64,000 nt of DNA from Myroides sp. WP-1 (GTDB lineage: Bacteria; Bacteroidota; Bacteroidia; Flavobacteriales; Flavobacteriaceae): positions 1 to 64,000 of the forward strand of contig NZ_JACHTC010000005.1 in the NCBI RefSeq assembly GCF_014145635.1, in the 5' to 3' direction. The notes below the pieces were generated by a model that did not search any database, was not told the origin of the DNA, and was given only the letters and a program-made list of their open reading frames with translations. Positions 19,338-26,544 of this stretch are shown here, in pieces (the stretch's first letter is position 1; every line of letters starts with the position of its first letter). A program made the translations under genes and the position numbers.

Positions 19338-20240
19338 ATGAAAAACCTGAAAGGAATTTTGTTCGCCTTAATTTCCTCTGGTACATTTGGATTGGTTCCG
19401 TTGTTTTCGCTACCACTACTTGTACCGAGTTTGCGACCAGAAGGAGTGGCGGCTATCGGCATACCGACCATTCTATTTTATCGATTTTTGTTTTCATCCG
19501 CTACCATGGGTGCTGTTTGTATCTACAAAAAAACAAGTTTAAAAATTTCTATTAAGGATTTAGCAGTCGTCTTTTTCTTGGCTTTGTTGTATGCCGCTAC
19601 CGCCAAGTTTTTGGTTGACTCTTACGAATATATTGCTAGCGGATTGGCAACAACCGTTCATTTTTTATATCCTCTTTTCGTTAGTATTGTTATGATTCTC
19701 TTCTTTAAAGAAAGAAAATCAACGGTATTGATTGTAGCCTCTATCCTCTCACTGCTTGGTGTTGGTATGATGTGTTGGCACGGAGAAGCTTCTCCTGCTC
19801 TTTTCAAAGGATTGATCTTATCTGCTTTGACCATCTTTACTTATGGACTTTATATCGTGGGGTTAAACAAATCAAGAATTTCTAATATGAACTTTGATTC
19901 TCTAACTTTTTACGTCTTATTGATGGGGTGTTTGATTTTTCTTTTTTACGCTTTATTAACAACGGGAATCGATACCATCACACTCAGAGCCGATTGGATG
20001 AATTTGATTTTATTGGGATTCTTTGCAACATTTATCTCGGATTTGTGTTTGGTTTTAGCTGTGAAACACGCAGGCTCAACCATTACTTCTATCTTAGGAT
20101 CTATGGAACCTGTGGTAGCCGTCGTAGTGGGAACACTTTTCTTTGGTGAATTCTTTAGTTGGATGTCGGCCCTTGGTTTGTTCTTCGTGCTACTTTCCGT
20201 TACCTTGGTTATTGCTTTTACAAAACAAAATGCTACATAA
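19338..20240 (+). CDS. EamA/DMT-family membrane transporter
   Basis: 300 aa with about ten hydrophobic segments arranged as two EamA repeats (the second ends with ITSILGSMEPVVAVVVGTLFFGE, a typical EamA phrase). This drug/metabolite transporter superfamily moves small metabolites across the inner membrane; the substrate cannot be inferred. The gene is monocistronic, with a -7 element just upstream and a bidirectional terminator 4 bp downstream. Confidence 0.9.
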   Translation: MKNLKGILFALISSGTFGLVPLFSLPLLVPSLRPEGVAAIGIPTILFYRFLFSSATMGAVCIYKKTSLKISIKDLAVVFFLALLYAATAKFLVDSYEYIASGLATTVHFLYPLFVSIVMILFFKERKSTVLIVASILSLLGVGMMCWHGEASPALFKGLILSALTIFTYGLYIVGLNKSRISNMNFDSLTFYVLLMGCLIFLFYALLTTGIDTITLRADWMNLILLGFFATFISDLCLVLAVKHAGSTITSILGSMEPVVAVVVGTLFFGEFFSWMSALGLFFVLLSVTLVIAFTKQNAT

Positions 20241-20243
20241 AAC

Positions 20244-20279
20244 AAAAAAGTCTTTAGTACAATACTAAAGACTTTTTTT
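20244..20279. terminator. Bidirectional terminator
   Basis: AAAAAAGTCTTTAGTA and TACTAAAGACTTTTTT form a perfect 16-bp stem around a 3-nt loop, with A- and T-runs at the two ends. It serves both the EamA gene (plus) and the HugZ-like gene (minus). Confidence 0.92.
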
Positions 20280-20299
20280 ATTTCAACAAGAAAAGTATA

Positions 20300-20848
20300 T
20301 TATTTCTTTACATCTACATTGTGTTGACCATGCGCACCATGTCTATGCTCCACTACTTGTAAATTCTCATCTACAAAATAAGCACTTCCGAATCCATTCA
20401 CATAAGATCCTTTGATTGGTTTTAAATTGAACATGATAAAGTCTTCTAAGTTTCCTAAAACCTCGATTACTTTTCCGTGTCTCTCTCTCAAATCAACCAT
20501 TGCTTGTTCATATAGAGGATTTTCCTTTTCAACTAGCTCCGCTTCTGTCTCGATAGTCAAACGGTGTCTTGCATATAATTGTTTTGAAGTACTCTCATCT
20601 TCTACAAACATAAAAGATACTTTTTTGCGATCTCTTAAGTTCTTCGTATGCTTCGCCATGAAAGAAACTAAAATTTGGAAATCATTCCCAACTCTAGAAT
20701 AAGGAGCTGTACTTACTAAGGGAGAACCATCTTCGTTTATTGAAGCAATCATCACTGATTTGCACTCGTTGATAAGCTCTTCAACTTTAGGTGCCTTTGG
20801 CTTAACTTTGTGTTGATCGAAGTTTGGATTAAGTGTATCTGTACTCAT
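20300..20848 (-). CDS. HugZ-like pyridoxamine 5'-phosphate oxidase-fold protein (heme utilisation)
   Basis: 182 aa with a split-barrel FMN-binding-type fold: INECKSVMIASINEDGSPLVSTAPY near the N-terminus is the usual opening of the family. The C-terminus has a His-rich tail HRHGAHGQH, as in HugZ/ChuZ proteins, which use C-terminal His residues to bind heme and cleave it for iron release. Cytoplasmic; no signal peptide. It is monocistronic and I see no Fur box that I can defend. A general PNPOx-family flavoprotein is the alternative. Confidence 0.8.
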   Translation of the reverse strand: MSTDTLNPNFDQHKVKPKAPKVEELINECKSVMIASINEDGSPLVSTAPYSRVGNDFQILVSFMAKHTKNLRDRKKVSFMFVEDESTSKQLYARHRLTIETEAELVEKENPLYEQAMVDLRERHGKVIEVLGNLEDFIMFNLKPIKGSYVNGFGSAYFVDENLQVVEHRHGAHGQHNVDVKK

Positions 20849-20912
20849 TGTAATTGTATTTATATTGTCGCGCTAAGATACAAAATTATTTAAACTAAAT
20901 AAAAATAATACA

Positions 20913-21113
20913 TTAATCTGTGTCTTCTAGCTCAAATAAATCTTCAACCTTTACTTGGAGTGTTTTCGCCAATTTTAACGCCAATATCGTGGAAGGAACG
21001 TAGCGATTTGACTCAATGGAATGAATGGTTTGCCTTGAGACTTGAATCGCATCAGCCAATTCTTGTTGGGTAAAATAACATCGCACACGTTCTTCTTTTA
21101 CTTTATTCCGCAT
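20913..21113 (-). CDS. XRE-family (YozG-like) helix-turn-helix regulator
   Basis: 66 aa, almost entirely a Cro/CI helix-turn-helix: FTQQELADAIQVSRQTIHSIE followed by NRYVPSTILALKLAKTLQVK and the usual EDLFEL end. The start codon overlaps the end of the upstream membrane-protein gene by 11 bp, so the two are translationally linked. Three phased palindromes over their shared promoter are the likely target, pointing to autorepression. Confidence 0.93.
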   Translation of the reverse strand: MRNKVKEERVRCYFTQQELADAIQVSRQTIHSIESNRYVPSTILALKLAKTLQVKVEDLFELEDTD

Positions 21114-21504
21114 CGAAACTATTTTTTATTTTTCGGTATTCTATTTCGTACATTAAATTAATAAAAATCATAATTTTCATCACAGCTCCAGCTGTATTTT
21201 CTGCAAATGCGCCAGGTTCAATACAGTTCCATATCGCTTCGATAAATATACTGATAATAAGTAGCAATACACCCCCTGCTAAGGTTTTCAATCGCATTAA
21301 AGCGAGCATTTCGTCATCCTCTTTTCGCCTCGTAAAAAAATACATCAACAAACCAAGGTTAATCATGTTCGTTGAAATGGCCTTTGCCGCTTCGCGATAC
21401 TCCCACAGATAATCTTTAAAGACAAAACTCAGTACGACAGCAGAGATTATAAGTGCTAAGCCAATCCATTTGAATCTACTCGGTAATAAAGGAAATTGTT
21501 TCAT
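21103..21504 (-). CDS. Membrane protein paired with the XRE regulator
   Basis: 133 aa with four hydrophobic segments (about residues 13-29, 42-56, 74-90 and 103-117). No named family is recognised, but small two- to four-TM proteins next to YozG-type regulators are common in Bacteroidota and Firmicutes (DUF2178-like pairs). It is the first gene of a two-gene operon; its product may be a signal sensor or simply the regulated target. Function unknown. Confidence 0.8.
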   Translation of the reverse strand: MKQFPLLPSRFKWIGLALIISAVVLSFVFKDYLWEYREAAKAISTNMINLGLLMYFFTRRKEDDEMLALMRLKTLAGGVLLLIISIFIEAIWNCIEPGAFAENTAGAVMKIMIFINLMYEIEYRKIKNSFDAE

Positions 21505-21529
21505 ATTTTCTTCGTTTATTTAGTTGATT

Positions 21530-21537
21530 CAAATGTA
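21530..21537 (-). promoter_or_regulatory. -7 element of the XRE/membrane-protein operon
   Basis: On the minus strand TACATTTG matches TAnnTTTG exactly, 26 bp upstream of the ATG at 21504. A TTTG lies about 20 bp further upstream as a possible -33. Operator copy 1 overlaps this element. Confidence 0.65.
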
Positions 21538-21594
21538 AAACAAACTTTACACTAATGCAAAGTAAACTTTACATAAATGTAAAACAAACTTTAC
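21535..21594. promoter_or_regulatory. Three phased palindromic operators (GTAAA-N6-TTTAC type)
   Basis: Sites at 21535-21550, 21557-21572 and 21579-21594 begin exactly 22 bp apart. Copies 1 and 3 are identical (GTAAAACAAACTTTAC); copy 2 is GCAAAGTAAACTTTAC. All share AAACTTTAC. The 22-bp spacing is two helical turns, so all sites face the same side of the DNA. They cover the promoter of the XRE operon, so they are probably the binding sites of the XRE regulator. Confidence 0.75.
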
Positions 21595-21672
21595 TTTCAG
21601 AATTTTATAGTTTTCACACTAGATAATTACATTAATTAGTGTTAATTTTGCAAAAAATTTAGTTAATTAAAC

Positions 21673-22581
21673 ATGAAAAAATATTTCATTTTATTAATTT
21701 CTTTGGTGCTAAGTCTTACATCTTGTAACCATTCGGATGATGATGCTACACCGGAATCTACTCACGTGTACACCAATAGAGTAGAAATCACTTCTTATCA
21801 AGACGAAAAGACTAAGGAAATTGATTATAACCATTTCTTTGAATCTACCTTAGATTTTAAATACAATAAGCTCAACCAGCTTTATGAAATTAACAATGCC
21901 ATTACCTATAGAAATATATGGAGTATTGATCCAGAAACAGAAACTTTTCCAAATCGTATAATCAATACCACAACCACGCGTTCTTTCAAATACGATGGAA
22001 GTAACGAGCGTATTTTGGAAGAAAAAACAGTAAAAGATGGCAAGACTACAATAAACTTTTTTACCTACAATGACGCCAAACAGTTAATAGCCATTCGCAA
22101 TGACGAAAAAGAAACGGCGTTTAACTACACGACAGCTGGTCAAGTAGAATCTATCACAACCACATATACCAAAGCCATTGAAAACAACTCTGTTCAGAAG
22201 TTAACCTTTGACAATAATAATAATCTAGTATCGCTAGAATACATCGATACCTCATCACCATCAACAACGTACTATTTTAAATACAGCGACCTTACAAGTG
22301 TTTATGTAGGTAATCCTATCAATTATACATTACGTGGTGAATATAATGACTCACCGTCTATTATTGGGACTGTTCAATTTATTAAAAGCTATGATATAAA
22401 CTTTTTAGATTACATCGAATTTGTGTACAAGGGCTTTCACTTAGTCTCTGAATTAACAGACATTGATGAATCAGATTATATTTTTCACATACGTTCTATG
22501 GAATCTCCTTATAAATATGAGATAAAAAGAACTTTTAAATATGAAAATTTTTACTACAAAAGTTCAATGATCGTAAAATAA
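21673..22581 (+). CDS. Lipoprotein of unknown function with YD-like pattern
   Basis: 302 aa. The signal peptide ends in a lipobox (LSLTSC, Cys18), followed by an acidic SDDD stretch typical of Bacteroidota surface-exported lipoproteins. The body has repeated FKYD, LQYxD and FxYNDAKQL motifs of the kind seen in short YD-repeat lipoproteins. A similar lipoprotein gene starts at 63590. Function unknown. Monocistronic, with a strong terminator immediately downstream. Confidence 0.8.
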   Translation: MKKYFILLISLVLSLTSCNHSDDDATPESTHVYTNRVEITSYQDEKTKEIDYNHFFESTLDFKYNKLNQLYEINNAITYRNIWSIDPETETFPNRIINTTTTRSFKYDGSNERILEEKTVKDGKTTINFFTYNDAKQLIAIRNDEKETAFNYTTAGQVESITTTYTKAIENNSVQKLTFDNNNNLVSLEYIDTSSPSTTYYFKYSDLTSVYVGNPINYTLRGEYNDSPSIIGTVQFIKSYDINFLDYIEFVYKGFHLVSELTDIDESDYIFHIRSMESPYKYEIKRTFKYENFYYKSSMIVK

Positions 22582-22620
22582 AAAGAGGAGGGAATTTGCT
22601 TTGCAATTCCCTCCTCTTTT
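22581..22620. terminator. Bidirectional terminator
   Basis: AAAAGAGGAGGGAATT (22581-22596) and AATTCCCTCCTCTTTT (22605-22620) form a 16-bp perfect stem with an 8-nt loop. It serves the lipoprotein gene on the plus strand and the gene ending at 22637 on the minus strand. Confidence 0.92.
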
Positions 22621-22636
22621 TATTCAACCGTATACC

Positions 22637-23506
22637 TTACTGTTTCAAAAAGTAATACGAATCCCCAAAGTATTTATTTTGCTGTATATAAGCCGTTTCA
22701 CCAGCTATATCGATAATCCAATTAAATCGATGAATAAAATCTGCACCGACATAACTTGTGGTTTGATTTTTTATTTCTCCAGTGAATACATTGACAGGTA
22801 CTGCTGTAAAACGGAAGGAGTCTACTGCAACCACGGGCATCTCAACAATTAAATTCGTCAACTTCTCTCCTGCTGAATTCATCAGCGTTTTTTCGTCTAA
22901 ACGCGGTAGTAGCTCTGCTAGTTGATTGTCATCTCCCACTTGATTATTGTACAACAGCATGCCAGAAAATCCCGATTGTAAAAGAAACTTTGTTTTGATT
23001 TCTTTTTCGTTTAAACGACTTGATATTTCGATAAACAGTCGTCCTTGTTCATGAGTTAAAGGAAGGGCAACAAATCCACTTGTATCAGGTAAATGATCAT
23101 ACAATTCAAACTGCCCTTGATCAAAATTAATTGCAAAAATCTTTCCGTCAAACAACTGTGTTCCGATCTTTCCTTCTGCTCCATTGCCAGTGTATTCTTT
23201 ATCCCATATCCAGATTTTATTTACGATTATATTTCCAACCTGAATGCGATTGTCTTTACTCAACCCTTCAGGAAAATCAGTTGTATCAAAAACCACAGAC
23301 TCCACCTTAGTCTTTCGATTAGACGCTAAAGAAGCTTCTCTCATGGCAATCTGGAACATCAACACTACACTATCCCGTTGATTGATTAACCCATCAACCA
23401 ATATATTGTAATGTTCATTTAAGCGAAAGGGAATTTTTTCCTGACTTTTTACGGTTGAAAAAGAAAACAGGGAAACAACAAAAACAATCAAAAAATTTGT
23501 TTTCAT
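22637..23506 (-). CDS. Secreted aspartic-protease-fold protein lacking catalytic Asp
   Basis: 289 aa with a signal peptide (ends TVKSQ). It looks like two retropepsin-like lobes: the first ends GKIGTQLFDGKIFAINFDQGQFELY, and the second has FLLQSGFSG where active enzymes have (F/L)DTG(A/S)SG, followed by VGADFIHRFNWIIDI. In lobe one the equivalent position reads MFQIAM. So both catalytic aspartates seem to be replaced and the protein is more likely a binding or structural relative than a protease. The fold assignment is from motif reading only. Confidence 0.6.
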   Translation of the reverse strand: MKTNFLIVFVVSLFSFSTVKSQEKIPFRLNEHYNILVDGLINQRDSVVLMFQIAMREASLASNRKTKVESVVFDTTDFPEGLSKDNRIQVGNIIVNKIWIWDKEYTGNGAEGKIGTQLFDGKIFAINFDQGQFELYDHLPDTSGFVALPLTHEQGRLFIEISSRLNEKEIKTKFLLQSGFSGMLLYNNQVGDDNQLAELLPRLDEKTLMNSAGEKLTNLIVEMPVVAVDSFRFTAVPVNVFTGEIKNQTTSYVGADFIHRFNWIIDIAGETAYIQQNKYFGDSYYFLKQ

Positions 23507-23531
23507 ACTTTTATTTTATTGGTATCGAAGT

Positions 23532-24038
23532 CTACTCGATTTCAATCTGATAAATATAATCATCCATCACATAGCCGTTCCCAATATCGAAAGTCTTCGA
23601 TTCTATGCACTGTAATCCATTGCGTTCATAGAATTCAATCGCTTTAGCATTGTGTTTATTTACTGTTAAATAAACAGAACTTGCATTATGTTGACGAGCA
23701 AAATCGAGTACATGGGCTAACATTAACTTCCCTAATCCTCTTTGTTGTTGGTCTGTATCCAAATAAATTTTAGATAAAAATACGCGATTGTCTTCCATCA
23801 ATTTATAGTCTAGATACCCTAAAACTTTTCCCTCTACCACAAGTAATTCCCATACATATCCTGCTTCAATTTCATTTGTAATTCGTTCGTGACTGTACAT
23901 CATTGGCAACATATAGTCAATTTGTGCAGGATCTAATAACGGTCCATAAGTTTTTTGCCAAATTTTTTCCGCCAATGGGCGAATTAAATGCATGTTTTCA
24001 GGAGTTACAGCCTGATATTCTATTGAGATATTCTCCAT
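23532..24038 (-). CDS. GNAT-family N-acetyltransferase
   Basis: 168 aa from the ATG at 24038; a GTG two codons upstream is also possible. The acetyl-CoA-binding motif A is clear (DQQQRGLGKLMLAHVLDFA), preceded by VFLSKIYLD and followed by YLTVNKHNAKAIEFYERNG. This architecture matches small-molecule or protein N-acetyltransferases of the GNAT fold; the acceptor is unknown. It is 25 bp from the preceding minus-strand gene start and probably transcribed on its own or with it. Confidence 0.9.
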   Translation of the reverse strand: MENISIEYQAVTPENMHLIRPLAEKIWQKTYGPLLDPAQIDYMLPMMYSHERITNEIEAGYVWELLVVEGKVLGYLDYKLMEDNRVFLSKIYLDTDQQQRGLGKLMLAHVLDFARQHNASSVYLTVNKHNAKAIEFYERNGLQCIESKTFDIGNGYVMDDYIYQIEIE

Positions 24039-24062
24039 TTTCACCTTGTTATATCATGAGAT

Positions 24063-24094
24063 AAAAAAAGCAGTAAATCGAAACTTACTGCTTT
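24063..24094 (-). terminator. Terminator of the leucyl aminopeptidase gene
   Basis: On the minus strand AAAGCAGTAA pairs with TTACTGCTTT around an 8-nt loop and is followed by a T-run (plus A-run 24063-24069). Confidence 0.85.
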
Positions 24095-24118
24095 CATATA
24101 AAAATCAAATATAAAAAA

Positions 24119-25504
24119 CTATGCTTTATAATTTGTTAAGTAATCAACTAAAGTACGGATTCCACTTCCAGTTCCTCCGTTTCCTTTGTAATCTCTAGGT
24201 GCATCCATCCAAGCCGGACCTGCAATATCAATATGTACATAAGGTGCTTTGGCGAAATGCTCTAAGAATTTACCTGCTGTGATTGTTCCTGCGAAACGAC
24301 CACCGATATTTTTCATATCTGCAACACTCGATTTCAACAAGTCTTTGTAATCGTCCCAGAAAGGCAATTGAGCCAAACGTTCATGCACTTTATATCCTGA
24401 AGCAATAATTGCTTGCATTGTTTTTTCGTCATTCCCCATAATACAAGAAGCGATATCTCCTGCAACTACTAAAGCAGCACCCGTTAAGGTAGCGGCATCA
24501 ATAATTACTTCAGGTTCGTATTTTGCTGCAAAAGCAATCGCATCTCCTAAGATCATACGTCCTTCTGCATCCGTATTCAATACTTCTACTGTTGTTCCAT
24601 CGAACATCGTGATCACATCGCCAGGTGCATAAGCATCTCCTCCTGGGCGGTTATCTGTTGCAGGAATTAATCCAATCACGTGAACGTTTACTTGGTTTAA
24701 TGCTGCAGCGTAAATTGTTCCCGCCATACAAGCAGCTCCTCCCATATCACTCTTCATCGAATCCATTGATCCTGCTGTCGGTTTCAAACTCAATCCTCCT
24801 GTATCGTAAACCACTCCTTTACCTACTAAAACAATTGGCTTTTTATTGATTGGATTCGCAGGTTTGTATTCCATAATTGTAAAAGTAGGTTGCTCTACTG
24901 ATCCTTTGTTAACAGCCAACAAACCACCCATTCTCAAGGCTTCAATCTCTTTTTTGCCTAATACATTAACCGAAAACTGCGCTTCATTTCCTAGAGCTTC
25001 AATCTCTTTTGCTAATTGCGTTGCAGTTAAATAGCTTACAGGCTCATTTACCATCGTACGCGCCCAATAAACAGCTTTGATGGTATTGTTTAAATCACTG
25101 ATTTGCTTAGTCTCAAAATTTCCTTTTACTTCAATGTTTTCCAACGCATATTGCATGGTTTCTCTTTCTTTGAAATACTTTAAAAATTGGTAGTTTGACA
25201 ACGCTACACCTTCTGTCAAAGCTAACGTAGATTCGCCATTTCCTACTACCGTTAAAGTAGCTGCTTTTTTATCTAATTGTTTGCGGATGTTGAATCCAGC
25301 CAAACGCATTTTTTCTAAATTTGTATTCTCTTTAACGAAGAAGTAGTATTGAGTTCCAATTTTCGCAAAATCCTCTTCTTTTTCACCTGCTTCAAAAGCC
25401 TTTACAAAGTCATTCAATAGAGCAGGAACCTCAACAGTGTTGTCATTTCCTAAAACGAAAACAATATTTCCGTTTGATTTAACGTCATTTACAAGTTGTA
25501 TCAT
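24119..25504 (-). CDS. pepA: Leucyl aminopeptidase (M17)
   Basis: 461 aa, a little shorter than Escherichia coli PepA (503). The M17 catalytic half is intact: VGKGVVYDTGGLSLKP with the metal-binding Lys and Asp, MKSDMGGAA, and the signature NTDAEGRMILGDA. The family uses two divalent metals to remove N-terminal residues from peptides and is hexameric in the cytoplasm. No signal peptide. The N-terminal domain is less conserved, as usual. Own terminator downstream. Confidence 0.94.
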   Translation of the reverse strand: MIQLVNDVKSNGNIVFVLGNDNTVEVPALLNDFVKAFEAGEKEEDFAKIGTQYYFFVKENTNLEKMRLAGFNIRKQLDKKAATLTVVGNGESTLALTEGVALSNYQFLKYFKERETMQYALENIEVKGNFETKQISDLNNTIKAVYWARTMVNEPVSYLTATQLAKEIEALGNEAQFSVNVLGKKEIEALRMGGLLAVNKGSVEQPTFTIMEYKPANPINKKPIVLVGKGVVYDTGGLSLKPTAGSMDSMKSDMGGAACMAGTIYAAALNQVNVHVIGLIPATDNRPGGDAYAPGDVITMFDGTTVEVLNTDAEGRMILGDAIAFAAKYEPEVIIDAATLTGAALVVAGDIASCIMGNDEKTMQAIIASGYKVHERLAQLPFWDDYKDLLKSSVADMKNIGGRFAGTITAGKFLEHFAKAPYVHIDIAGPAWMDAPRDYKGNGGTGSGIRTLVDYLTNYKA

Positions 25505-25601
25505 CTTTGTTGTTTTTATAAGTACAAATATACATTTTTTTAGACTTAGCTAAAAATCTCTTGCGAAAAGATTGAGATCATTTCCGAGTAAATTTGATCT
25601 T

Positions 25602-26420
25602 TTATCCCTCAAGTAAAACTAAAATCCACCAATAAATCGGAACGCTTTCTACCCAAAACAAGCTAAAATAAGTACTTCGCTTGGGTGAAGCTAACTGAAT
25701 AAAAAGTAGGGTAATACTGACAATAATCAAATTATTCCACGCCTGGATGGGTTGAAATCCCACTTTAAAAAATTCAATCACAAAAAAGGGAACCAACAAA
25801 AGAGCGAGTAGGATTTTGGTTTTACGCGTACCTAACAGTTGTGGAATGGTTTTCAAATACTTTTCATCATACTGTAAATCGACAATTTCGAATATTCCAA
25901 TAAGAATCAGAACCAAAATAAAGCGTTGTAAGAACTTGATCCATATATCTAGGGATAGCTCAACATTTGCATTTAGAATGGGGATAATCAGGGTTACTGT
26001 TGCCCAACATAAACAGACGATATACACCTTTAGCCCCGACCAATTGCGCAGATTAGGTATGCGTTTGGAAATGGGAACAGCGTATAAAACGGCCAATACC
26101 AATAAAGATACGGTTACCAACTGTGCTTGGGTATTTAAAAAGAAAAAACAACCAACCCCCACAAGTAGCGCTAAAAAGCTCATATAGGTAATTGTTTTCA
26201 TCTTAGGGGACAAGTTGCGACGATGAATCGCCACAAAATCGGCATATTTAATAAAGTTATAGGAAAATAACGTACCTGAAAACGCGAGAAAGGATACGGT
26301 CCAATCGAAGGGTAAACGACAAAAATAAAAAGTCATTTGCACCAAGGCGAACACAGCGAAAGAAACGTGTACGCTCGCTTTGAGATAAAAATCAAATCCT
26401 GTTGTAAGGGCTTTTCTCAT
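25602..26420 (-). CDS. UbiA-like integral membrane protein
   Basis: 272 aa with about eight membrane helices. The second half of the UbiA prenyltransferase pattern is visible (DLQYDEKYLKTIPQLLGTRKTK). The first Asp-rich motif (NDxxDxxxD) is replaced by NFIKYADF, so catalysis by the normal Mg-diphosphate route is doubtful. It is divergent from gcvP. Many flavobacteria carry such uncharacterised UbiA-like proteins. Confidence 0.6.
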   Translation of the reverse strand: MRKALTTGFDFYLKASVHVSFAVFALVQMTFYFCRLPFDWTVSFLAFSGTLFSYNFIKYADFVAIHRRNLSPKMKTITYMSFLALLVGVGCFFFLNTQAQLVTVSLLVLAVLYAVPISKRIPNLRNWSGLKVYIVCLCWATVTLIIPILNANVELSLDIWIKFLQRFILVLILIGIFEIVDLQYDEKYLKTIPQLLGTRKTKILLALLLVPFFVIEFFKVGFQPIQAWNNLIIVSITLLFIQLASPKRSTYFSLFWVESVPIYWWILVLLEG

Positions 26421-26504
26421 CCTGTTTTTTTGAACCTAAAAAGGCAGAATATTTAGATTAACAAAATTACTAGGAATATACTTAATATATCTCAGATTTA
26501 TGGT

Positions 26505-26512
26505 TATTTTTG
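26505..26512 (+). promoter_or_regulatory. -7 element of gcvP
   Basis: TATTTTTG matches TAnnTTTG, 32 bp before the ATG at 26545. It lies inside the ATG-started extension beginning at 26500, so it argues for the downstream start. Confidence 0.6.
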
Positions 26513-26544
26513 TATGCTTATACACAACTTATTATTTTGCCCAA

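Noticed and set aside
26421..26544. Glycine riboswitch upstream of gcvP
   Set aside because: The gap is too short and AT-rich, and no riboswitch core could be seen.
26500..26544. Upstream in-frame ATG for gcvP
   Set aside because: A -7 element lies within this extension and the added residues are not conserved in the family.
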